Assembly (NCBI GenBank): GCA_963662155.1
Contig: OY759273.1
Coordinates: 31,341,536-31,405,535 of the forward strand
Reading direction: 5' to 3'
Length of the DNA: 64,000 nucleotides
Origin: Lamellibrachia columna
Lineage: Eukaryota > Annelida > Polychaeta > Sabellida > Siboglinidae
The notes beneath the pieces are model-generated. The model was not told the origin of the DNA. It did not search any database and saw only the letters and a list, made by a program, of their open reading frames with translations. The position numbers and the translations under genes are program-made. This document shows, piece by piece, positions 53,201-64,000 of this stretch; within the stretch, counting starts at the first letter, position 1; the number at the start of each line of letters is the position of its first letter.

Positions 53201-53316
53201 TGGACGAATTTGGGGCGTGTTTTTGTTTACATTGTGTTCGGATCTAGCAGCTATCTGGATAACATCTTGACCAGCGTCTTTAGTAAAGTGTTTTAATGAC
53301 GCAGGAATATTGGAGG

Positions 53317-53422
<106 letters not shown>

Positions 53423-56400
53423 ATTATTAGTATTATGTTATCCGTGAATCTGCAAAGTGGAGTCCAGTGTATTGTGAATACGTTGTGCATTTCTGTTCAG
53501 ACAAGACGACCGTGAAGTTTGCTCCGACCGCCTTCGTCGATCCGTACGAGTATCTGGACACAGAGGAGACAGGGACGACGGTCGACCGCTACGAGCTGTA
53601 CTTGGCGGGGAACACTAATGCCGTCAACCCAGGTTTTAAGGTGAGTATTTTAATTAATAGAGGCCACCCGAAATAACAAGTGGCGCCTCTGGTGTGTAAT
53701 GTAACACTAATATAAAGTCGCGACCTTAGAATACACCACCGTGACGTGTGCTATTTTGAATGTAGGTAAATAGGTATGCTAACATCATAGAATGCCATGA
53801 CATATTTAATAACAACATGTGTTCTTTGTAGCGTCATGTTTTAGTATTATCTTTATATGCAATGACAGTTATTTGTTAATTTTAATATTGACCACAGGAA
53901 AGAGTAAGAGAATCGGTGGCATCAAGTCTACAGATAGATTCCATTTTGTCTTCGCGTCCTGCCAGCTACGCCATCTGGCGGTACATTGGAACCGAGGCAG
54001 GCGTCTTCCGCATAAATCCTGGCACTCGCATGGTGAAAGAATACGATCACACTCAACGACCATGGTATGAAAGTGATGCTTCCATTAAGATCAGGCGTAG
54101 GTTGTTATATCTTTGTTGCAAACCGTGTCCTTATTCGACTTAAAGCAGACCAGTTGTGTAATGTGCACTACTGCAACTCAACAAAACCCGAGTCTAAAAT
54201 TTAATCGAAAAGTGAATCGCGCAGAGTCGGGCAGTGTACACTGGTCCACAACTCAACAAAACACAATTCGCAGCAACGGGCGGATTCTAGCCAAGCTAGA
54301 TGCGAGCGCGCATGTAGTTCCAAAGAATAGCGAGTTGCGACAATGTTTGTTGTGCAATGTTCGCTGACAAGCGCATAGAGTCGTGCAATGTGCGCTGACT
54401 CAGTCGCATAGAGTCGTACAATGTACGCTGACTCAGTCGCGTAGAGTCGTCCAATATACGCTGACTCAGTCGTACAACCACTGTACGGAAAATCGTTGCT
54501 ATTCGTACAAACGCGCGACTCGCAACAAAAGTTTATCAATGTACGTCTGAGATTACAAATATAATGGCTTGATTACATATTTGTTCTACTGCGCCTATAT
54601 GCATTGATATTCCAATAGTTGTACGTATTTTAAGGCAAATTAATTATTGCTATTATTCATATGCAACACTGTTAACACGTACAGCACACTGTTAACACGT
54701 ACAGCACACTGTTAACACGTACAGCCACCATTTTTGCAATGTGAATCGAAAGTTTTGTTCCACAAAAATTAAACAAATTCCACAATGTTTCAACGATTGG
54801 GTGGGTTTTCATGTTACCAACAGATTATCGATAACTGGTAAATATAGAGTAGAATATAGAATATTATCCGCACGCTTGGTTGGGTTGGATTAACGAAGCC
54901 TGCGAATATGTGAATCACGTAATAATGAAGCAATTTACGGCATGTCTAGATTTGTTCACACAAAAAGTGCGGATTACAGAATAAAACTGATTAGCGAAGA
55001 ACGAACGAGGTTTCACTGTATCCGTGTAACGTGGATAGATGACATCTGAGGCTAAACTGTTGAACACATTGTTGAATTGCCAGACATCATCGGATATGAT
55101 ATCACGACCTGACTGACGTCTCGCCTTTATACCGCAATCTTCCACCAGGCGAGTTTCATTAATGATGGTGCATATACTGCATCGCCTGACAAACGGAAAT
55201 TTAATCTAAGGCTAAGATACTGTTTTCTGACAGATGATAAATGATTTATTGTTTCCTACCGACCCATTTTGAGGTATAGCAAACTATTTCTAGTGAAATC
55301 CTTTCGAAAGCATCCAAGATACGGCAACGTTTGATGATATTCTTTTTTTATTATTATACATAATTATACGTTCGCGACACGTATTGTACTTAACAAATTG
55401 AATGACAATGGAGATTTTTTGTGTTCAATGGAATCTTCAACACAACTCTAGATCACCGTGCAGTCAACGGCGTAATGTGTGCACCACATCATCGGCTGTC
55501 CGTCGTAGTCGACGAAGACAAGTGGGTAGCTGTGGGGTGTCTGTGTCGGATGTGCGAGGCTAAACCAGCACTGGAGCGGAAGGCACGGTGGCAGTGCTGG
55601 CAGATCTAGTGATGAGCGGCGTCCGTGCTAGAAGTGGGGCCATGACGAGTTTTTCTTATATGTTGGCATGTTATCTGCCTTTGGGCCTTTGAAGCCTCGC
55701 TGGCCAAGTTGGTCGGTTCAAGGCTTCACGTTCCCAGGTGTCGATCTCAACAGCTCAGCACCACAAAGACATATTGTGTACACCACTGAAGAGTAGTGTG
55801 TACACCGCAGAGATGTAGTGTGTCCAACACAGAAGCATAATGTGTACATCACAGACGCATAGTTTATAAACTACCGAGGCGTAGTGTGTAGACTAATATT
55901 ACAACTGCCGTAGCAAAGACGAATGTGGTTTAGGTTAATGTCAGCCATTCTGTTGTAGGTACAAACGAGCCATCAACCTGAAGGGGCTGGCGACGTTCTC
56001 CACCCCATACAAAGACGCGTCAGGGGCAGGAACTGTTCTTACACTAAGTCGTACCATCTACCAAGGCCGGTAAGCCGCAGTGTGGCCCTTTATCTGTGCC
56101 TCCAATCGCGAATCATATTACACGAACCTATCGGTGCACAAAGCTTTACATAGGAGCGCTCTTTGTGGCATTAGGTAGACAGGGCCGATCCAAGAACACA
56201 CCAATTTCCAACTTTATGGTAACGATCAAATTTTTTTAGGAAAGGCATTATATCATTGGGTTCATTGATGTTATTGAGTTCGATTGTGTTATCTACCTGC
56301 GTTATCTGACCACGAGTTTGCACAGCCAGATATGATCACCTTACTTCGACAGGTCCAGTCAGCAGCACACGACGAACGACCCAGTCACTGCCGTGATGGG

Positions 56401-57319
56401 CATGGACTTCACACTGCCCTATCTCTACTATCGAATGCTCGACACGTATCCCGAATGCACAGTTCCTGCAAACAGGTGAGGCGTCCCATGTCGGTGTTAC
56501 AGTTTGTGTTATTTTGTGTTTAGCTATGTGTTACAGTTTGTGTTATTTTGTGTTTAGCTATTTTGTGTTTACTTTCTTGCTTCCTTACTTACTTATTTAT
56601 TTTGGCTTGTTTTGAAGAATTTAAAAATCTAAACCCGGACCCATGTACAATCGAATGCCTAATTTTATTCACAATGTTATGAAGTACTACGTTTATTACA
56701 ATTACATCTTATCAACGAATAGTATTTTACTGTCGGAAACGCAATGCGATCAATTACTTTTGCAGATGTTTCCTGGTCGATAGCAGTGGTTTCATAGTCC
56801 TTCATAAAGATGTAATTGAAGCCATATCGTCGGGACGGCCACCGGGTGTTGACAAGGTCCACATCGGCACAAAAGAGCCACTAATTGCGCGACATCTCGA
56901 GGCCGCAAACGTCATGACGAAGTCCGCTTGCGTAAACGTTCAAGAGTTTAGCAATCAGTACTTCTGGAAGGTGAGGGAGGGGGTGGGGGGGGGGGACAAT
57001 GCAATATGGACATAATATTATATGCCATTGACTGTTCATATTCGTATTGCCTTGGTATTGGCCATACCAAATCAATAAGAATATGAACAGTTCATAACAA
57101 TTTATGTTAATTGACAATTGTACCCTATCACGAGTGACTACATGGGTTCAAATCAGTTTCTCGCCGACCTTCGACATTTTGAAATGACAAGTTACGTCGC
57201 CACCAACACATTTTATCGATTAATTTGCTGTGCAACGACATATTCGCATATACAATTTAACGCGTCCACGATGATGGTGGAAATTATTCACATGTCAGGT
57301 CGACCAGTTGTTACGTTAT

Positions 57320-57504
57320 TGATGAACTCGGCTAATACGGATTGATGAACTCGGCCAATACGGATTGATGAACTCGGCCAATACGGATTGTTGAACTCGG
57401 CCAATACGGATTGTTGAACTCGGCCAATACGCATTGTTGAACTCGGCCAATACGGATTGTTGAACTCGGCCAATACTGATTGTTGAACACGGCCAATACG
57501 CGTT
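57320..57504. repeat. 23-bp minisatellite, copy B
   Basis: Same unit number as copy A, differing by one base in one unit. Confidence 0.9.
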
Positions 57505-58384
57505 GAACGATTTAGCACGTCGAAATAGCAGAGCACACATATGTCTGATAATTGGTAGGCCTAAGCAGATTGCCATATTCATAAATTAATTGTTTTGGTG
57601 ATAACAATCCCATCAAATCAATAATGTTTGTCATCAAAAATGACAGTTGTTCTGAAGCATTTGTTGACGCATTGCAGCTTAATCACGCGGGGTGCCACAA
57701 ATGATCGGACAAGGCCGCGTCCGATTATTTGTGCTAATCAAATGAAAAGGAGGACGGTATGGACATACGGAGGCAGACGGGGAGGGAAGTAGGGAGGGAG
57801 TCGAGGAAGGAAACATGGACGGATGTACGGAGGGAGGTGGGCAGGGAGACAGGGAGATAGGGAGTCATGCAGGGTGGCGTGGGGGGGAGGCACCGACGGT
57901 GACATGGGGAATGTCACCTTTGATTCTTCCCGGCTCTCTGTTACCATTATATAGTTCCAACCTCCGAGACGCGCCACATTTGACATGTTGAGTATACGTG
58001 TCCACAGATTGCTCTGCTGTCCTCTCACAACGGAGGCGTGTCTTCACACTCTTATGGTTTATCTGAAGTACCTGGAAGTAACGTGTTTGTCGTCATAACA
58101 AGAGGATTGACTGGAGACGATTGCCGGTGGTGTAACGGGGTGAGGATGCAATTCTGTTTATTTTTCAAATAATAAATACCGCAAAAAGGTTGACCAACTT
58201 CGAAATAGCAAAGGTTGGGAAAGGTGATAATTTGGACCGTCTATGGGAACATCATACACCAACGACCGGAATGAAGCCGCCATTGCAGTTTCGTTATAGA
58301 TTGATGTGCTAGTTATCTATTGACCAACATATAGCTATCAATCTCTGAAACAACTTGAGTTCATTTTATGCGCACACACGCACC

Positions 58385-58561
<177 letters not shown>

Positions 58562-59573
58562 CCCGCTATCACATTTCATACATAAACAAATTTGAAATTA
58601 GAATAGAGAGAACAAACAATAACACATTTATTTCTACTAGTTATTAAGATAACTAGCATTAACAAGTTATAATAATAATACCAGTGGTTTATTTCATAAT
58701 GACATAGGTACATTTAACTTGTTATGGTGTGCATAACTAGGGATTGGACGTGCATTATTTCGTCAACTATCGCCTCGAAACGAGAATCATTTGTGTCCCG
58801 TATTGTCACGACGTGTTGTTCTTTGCTGCAAAACAAAGTTATGCGACGTTCGTGTGTTCCAGACCACCGACCTTCCACTGTGCGCTTCTGCCGATTGTAG
58901 ATGTCCCTGCTACAAACCCACAGACATATACGATTACTGCGCGGACGCCTTCTCTTTGCACACGTCAGTAAAGCACCAACGCTTTTTATATTGGCTAACG
59001 TTAGGCAGGGGTGTCCGCAGGCTTTTTTCAGACGGGGGGCAGAGGGGGGGGGCAAACAATGTTGCTGTCTGATTTCAACCAGAAATCTTTACACTTACCA
59101 AATTATTTACTTTCAATAAACAATAATGATATAATTGGAAATAATTAATTAACAAATATACTAGATGATCTACTTATCACAAATAGTAAACAATGTACTC
59201 GCGATAAAAGACCTAAATTTTTATAAGCATCCAGATCCAGGGGGCATGTGCCCCCCTTGCCCACCGCACGGACGCCCATGACGGTAGGATAGTTACGTTA
59301 TAGCAAAAATTGTACTCTAGGCGTCATCGTCGGTGTTTAAACAAGCAGTATTCTTATGCCGCTTACAAACGACAATTGAAGTTGGTGTATGTTTGTCTGC
59401 TTGTTCGAAAACTGTTAATACACGTTATTATTGACGTTAACTTAGTCAAGCCGGACATGTTAAGTTTAATCCGTTCCATATTAAGACGACTCTCTGAGGG
59501 AAGTCCTTCACTAATTGCAATACGATATATCCAATCAGTGGGGTCTGTTCGTCTCATTGTTGTGTGTGTGCGT

Positions 59574-59990
<417 letters not shown>

Positions 59991-60204
59991 ATCGTGCTGT
60001 CTGTCTATCTGTCTACTTCATTGTGCATGCATGTGTATATCTGTTCGTCTGACTGTCCGTGTGCATTTGTGTATGTCTGTCTGCATCCATGTCTATCTGT
60101 CTGTGTACATGTGTGTATGTATGTTTCTCTGTAGGCATGCATGTATGTGTGCATGTATGTAAGTCAATCGATATATCTTTATCTTGGCTTACAATGACGA
60201 CTAG

Positions 60205-61078
60205 CCGGTATGTTGTGTTGAACTTGTCACGTTGTACTGCTTGCAGTGACGACTGGCCGGCCTGTTGTGTTGAACTTGTCACGCTGTACTGTTTGCAGTG
60301 ACGACTGACCGGCCTGTTGTGTTGAACTTGTCACGCTGTACTTCTTGCAGTGACGACTGGCCGACCTGTTGTGTTGAACTTGTCACGTTGTACTTCTTGC
60401 AGTGACGGCTGGCTGACCTGTTGTGTTGAACGTGTCACGTTGTACTGCTTGCAGTGACGGCTGGCTGACCTGTTGTGTTGAACTTGTCACGTTGTACTGC
60501 TTGCAGTGACGGCTGGCTGACCTGTTGTGTTGAACTTGTCACGTTGTACTGCTTGCAGTGACGGCTGGCTGACCTGTTGTGTTGAACTTGTCACGTTGTA
60601 CTGCTTGCAGTGACGGCTGGCTGACCTGTTGTGTTGAACTTGTCACGTTGTACTGCTTGCAGTGACGGCTGGCTGACCTGTTGTGTTGAACTTGTCACGT
60701 TGTATTGCTTGCAGTGAAGGCCCGCTGACCTGTTGTGTTGAACTTGTCACGTTGTACTGCTTGCAGTGACGGCTGGCTGACCTGTTGTGTTGAACTTGTC
60801 ACGTTGTACTGCTTGCAGTGACGGCTGGCTGACCTGTTGTGTTGAACTTGACACGTTGTACTGCTTGCAGTGGCGACTGGCCGGCATGTTGTGTTGAACT
60901 TGTCACGTTGTACAGTTTGTAGTGATGGCAGACTGACCTGTTGTGTTGAACTTGTCACGTTGTACTGCTTGCAGTAACGGCTGGCTGACCTGTTGTGTTG
61001 AACTTGTCACGTTGTACTGCTTGCAGTGACGACTGGCCGGCCTGTTGTGTTGAACTTGTCACCTTGTACTGCTTGCAG
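60205..61078 (+). repeat. 52-bp minisatellite built on the exon 18 acceptor, copy B
   Basis: About 16-17 units of the same 52-bp acceptor-plus-exon unit as in copy A, in a different order of variants. The terminal unit is again the real acceptor gcttgcag|cgacggctgg. Confidence 0.9.
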
Positions 61079-61332
61079 CGACGGCTGGCCAGTCTGCGTG
61101 CCACAGTCCGCCGTCGTCAGTCTGGAAGACCTGCGGACGGAGGAGAGCAGTCAGGTCGCCCGACTGGACGCCTGCTTCAACTACTCGTGTGACGGCAACA
61201 TGCGGTGAGTGTGGAGGTAGTCGCACGACGGACACGTAAAGGCCGTGTTGGTCGTGACGTCTCGCACTGCAGAATAACCAGTACTTCAATAGCATTCGCC
61301 GGTCAGCTAGTATCGACATAATAAGTTGTTTA

Positions 61333-61365
<33 letters not shown>

Positions 61366-61854
61366 GCGCGCACGCAAGCACACACCGACATTTATTATAC
61401 ACATTTTAGTGTGACTTCGCTGGTTTTCTACACGCGTTAATTATTATTACACAACAATAACTAAACATCAAGTATAAATCCACACCCAAAGATCGAATCC
61501 ATGCAACAAGTACACCGAACAGTCATGTTTATTATTACTATTGAATTAATAGTGTTACTACTTCATATAAAAAATATGGGCCTCAATGTAACAGTAATGT
61601 CACGAATGGCAATGTTGTGTTACTCTGCCATAGACGTTATAATAATGATACTTATAATCAAAGTACTCATAGCTACATATACATCATTTACAAGTGGTAT
61701 AATCCTTCATGAGGGTCGTAGATACAACAATTCATTTTTATGGGAGTTGGAATAATTAATAGCTTTGCACTTTCTGCTATATATGCATCAAGTACAAAAT
61801 CCTTGACTTGGACGCAAAACGAGCCCATTTTGTTGTGACACGCCGCATCGAATA

Positions 61855-62264
61855 GGGGCCATCCATAAAGTACGTCACTCTATTGACTGAGACTCTCCAC
61901 CCCATTGTCACGCTTCGTAACGCTGGCCTGTACACCCCCTAAAAGTACACTCGTTTTGAGAAAGGCCCCCTCCACCTGTTATGCATACATATATGTTGCA
62001 CCAAATTTCCAGACTTTTCGCGCGCTGTTACATACTTCACTGATGCATGGTCCGCAATCGTTTCCCGTTCGAATTCAGTTGAAATACACCAAATAAGTGG
62101 CATAGCAATCAATGCTATCAGCCTAACATCGACAGTCAAACGAAAAAAACATGTCTTAATAAAGAACGTAACGATAGACAAGACACCTCCACCCCCATGT
62201 AATGCCCCGTAACGCTTACCCGGACACCCCAGTTCTGGGTGTGGCGTACTTTATGGGTGGCCCC
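61855..62264. mobile_element. MITE with ggggccatccataaagtacg ends, copy B
   Basis: Counterpart of 16482-16864 with 27 additional bases (ccattgtcacgcttcgtaac region, about 61901-61927) that pair with the right half (ccgtaacgcttacc), so copy B has the fuller element. Confidence 0.8.
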
Positions 62265-62621
62265 ATAAAAATGTATTAAGTACTGATTGGCTAAAGTAGT
62301 GGCGAAGAAACATCCGCCTAAATTTCGGTGGATGCTACGAATGATGAAAAGACAGTTGTTCAGTTCACTACACAGTTAATAGGGGATCTGTATGGCGGAT
62401 GAGGCATCTCTCGTTGTGAAATGACCAACACAATTGCTAACATAAAAAAATGCTATTCCGACCTTTTAAAGTATTTTAATCACAGAAACATTTCTTTTTG
62501 GAAAGGATACTTAATGGGCAGTCAAATGTGGCCTTGTCCATAAAGTTAGTTCCCTTGGTTTGTCCAAACGACATCGTACAACTAAAATGTCAGTGAGTCA
62601 CACTCAGTTTTCAAAAATATA

Positions 62622-63191
62622 TTAGGCCTAGTAAAAAAAGAAACTAATTTCTCGTCCCCGCCCGCTAACTTTTTTGCCGCCGCCTCCATTTTATTATTTT
62701 TGTAATAAAAAATGGTCTTTAAGCAGACTCATTTACATAATACCAGCCCCAAGCAGTGTAAATACCATTCACTTCTATGCATGTGATACAAACTAATGAA
62801 ACCATGGCCAAACCTGCACATGACGTTCATAAATACATTCAACATTGTGTTTGCTTCTTGTTTGTTTCTAGTCAATTCAAGTAGTTTTCCGGTGTAACAC
62901 GTACGCGCCATATTCCATTTACGTAAATATTTATATTCATCTGTCATTCCCGCTAAAAAGGATTGTATTTGCTAATTTACAAATAGGACGGCAGGCTAGT
63001 AATATACATCACTGGCATGTTCCATATTGCATCGATAAAACTACAGCTTGTCTTTTAGTCAACAACAGTGAGCATCTAAGACATGGCGGCCATCTTCGAA
63101 ACTAAAATCCTTAAATAGTAAATGAAAAAGACTTCCATCTTCCTTTAAAAAAAGTCCGGACGAGAAACTAGTTTCTTTTTACTAGGCCTTA
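62622..63191. mobile_element. Foldback MITE with aggcctagta ends, copy B
   Basis: Counterpart of 17222-17732 with about 57 extra internal bases (62676-62732, gccgccgcctccattttatt onward) missing from copy A. Confidence 0.8.
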
Positions 63192-64000
63192 CAAATAATT
63201 TATTACACTCATTGTGTTGGTACTTTACACTTTGATAGAGCAATACATTAATAGTAAGATTCAAGCAGCAGCAGAAAGGCGAAGCTAATTTATTTTCATT
63301 GCAGTCTTACAACACCTGGGTCGCTGCGCATGCAACGTTTTTGTAGGCTAAACAAACCTATGTGTTCGGTTTTGAAAACATTCTCACCGGCAAACAACAG
63401 CTATGTTATGCTCACAATCATTCAATCAAAACAATATTTTTGTTCGCTCCCATTCAAATGTTATAAAAATTTTAAACGAGCGATGTGCTGAGTAACGACC
63501 TTCTGAGAATTGCTCATATAATTTATGTTGCGTCACGTAACAGAATCATCGTTTTGGGGATGACAACGTTATTTTCGTTCGCTCAGCCTCATATTTATTG
63601 TTTTTGAAAATGAACCATTAAAACGTTCGAATGGTTCCGAAAGTTGCGAATTGTATATGCAAGTTTAATATTGCTACTACTGAGTCTATTAAGAGAGCGC
63701 CGAATTCACACCTTTTAAAGTTGCTTACATCAATATGTTGAGGACATGTGTCGAGTAAAATTGTGTTGTACAGGGTTTTGAACAAAATATAGTTCCGAAG
63801 CAGCTAACTAAAAAACGGCATTATTATTATCGTCATTATGATCATGCCTCTCATTTTTATTATTATTGTTGTTCTAGTTCGTGTTATCATAATAATCATG
63901 ATTATTATTATTAATAGTAGTAATGGTAGTAGTAGTAGTAGCCGCATCAACAATGGCAGCGTCAACAATACTATGTTAATAAGGTTGTCTTTCAGCAACT

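Noticed and set aside
60205..61078. CRISPR-like regular repeat array
   Set aside because: Units are contiguous 52-bp tandem copies without unique spacers, in an animal intron, and derive from a splice border.

Overview
This is eukaryotic, intron-rich animal DNA and is most consistent with a lancelet (amphioxus, cephalochordate). The genes are split into short exons with GT-AG borders. Introns are full of microsatellites, minisatellites and small inverted-repeat transposons. Several minisatellites are built from the exon-intron border itself, a pattern that I recall being described for amphioxus as 'mirage' minisatellites. The species assignment is inference.

Layout. (1) 437-19969, plus strand: the 3' part of a CACHD1-like gene (VWA plus Cache, alpha2delta-type membrane protein), copy A. 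Twenty exons were traced by reading frame, splice site and phase, ending in a transmembrane segment and a short cytoplasmic tail. Exons before 437 are outside the window. (2) 22126-29630, minus strand, and 38118-42276, plus strand: two paralogous four-exon genes of the DUF288/STELLO glycosyltransferase-like family, transcribed away from each other. Both have a single N-terminal membrane anchor and identical intron phases. The plus-strand protein (716 aa) keeps the acidic TDDDN motif and the RSYWAQ block. The minus-strand protein (727 aa) has an intact frame but has lost both. (3) About 30-36 kb between their 5' ends: a cluster of decayed mobile elements (a hAT transposase end, a LINE reverse transcriptase remnant, a tRNA-headed SINE, and several foldback/MITE-like elements, one nested). 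(4) 42.3-46.26 kb: a LINE tail fragment and long minisatellites, including a 1-kb array of an 18-bp unit. (5) 46259-64000, plus strand: copy B, a second CACHD1-like locus colinear with about 1224-18540 and highly similar even in introns. It starts abruptly at exon 2, lacks exon 1, has a MIDAS Asp-to-Glu change and a one-base loss at the exon 2 donor that shifts the frame. It therefore looks like a 5'-truncated, decaying duplicate, unless it is an assembly artefact.

The CACHD1-like product would be a cell-surface protein with an extracellular metal-binding VWA domain and Cache domains. DUF288/STELLO proteins are Golgi type II membrane proteins. No functional link between the two families is evident. 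The most unusual content is the repeated spread of splice-site sequence into tandem arrays at five gene borders, a tail exon whose 13-aa coding repeat has a non-coding twin array in the preceding intron, and the divergent DUF288 pair with one apparent pseudoenzyme.
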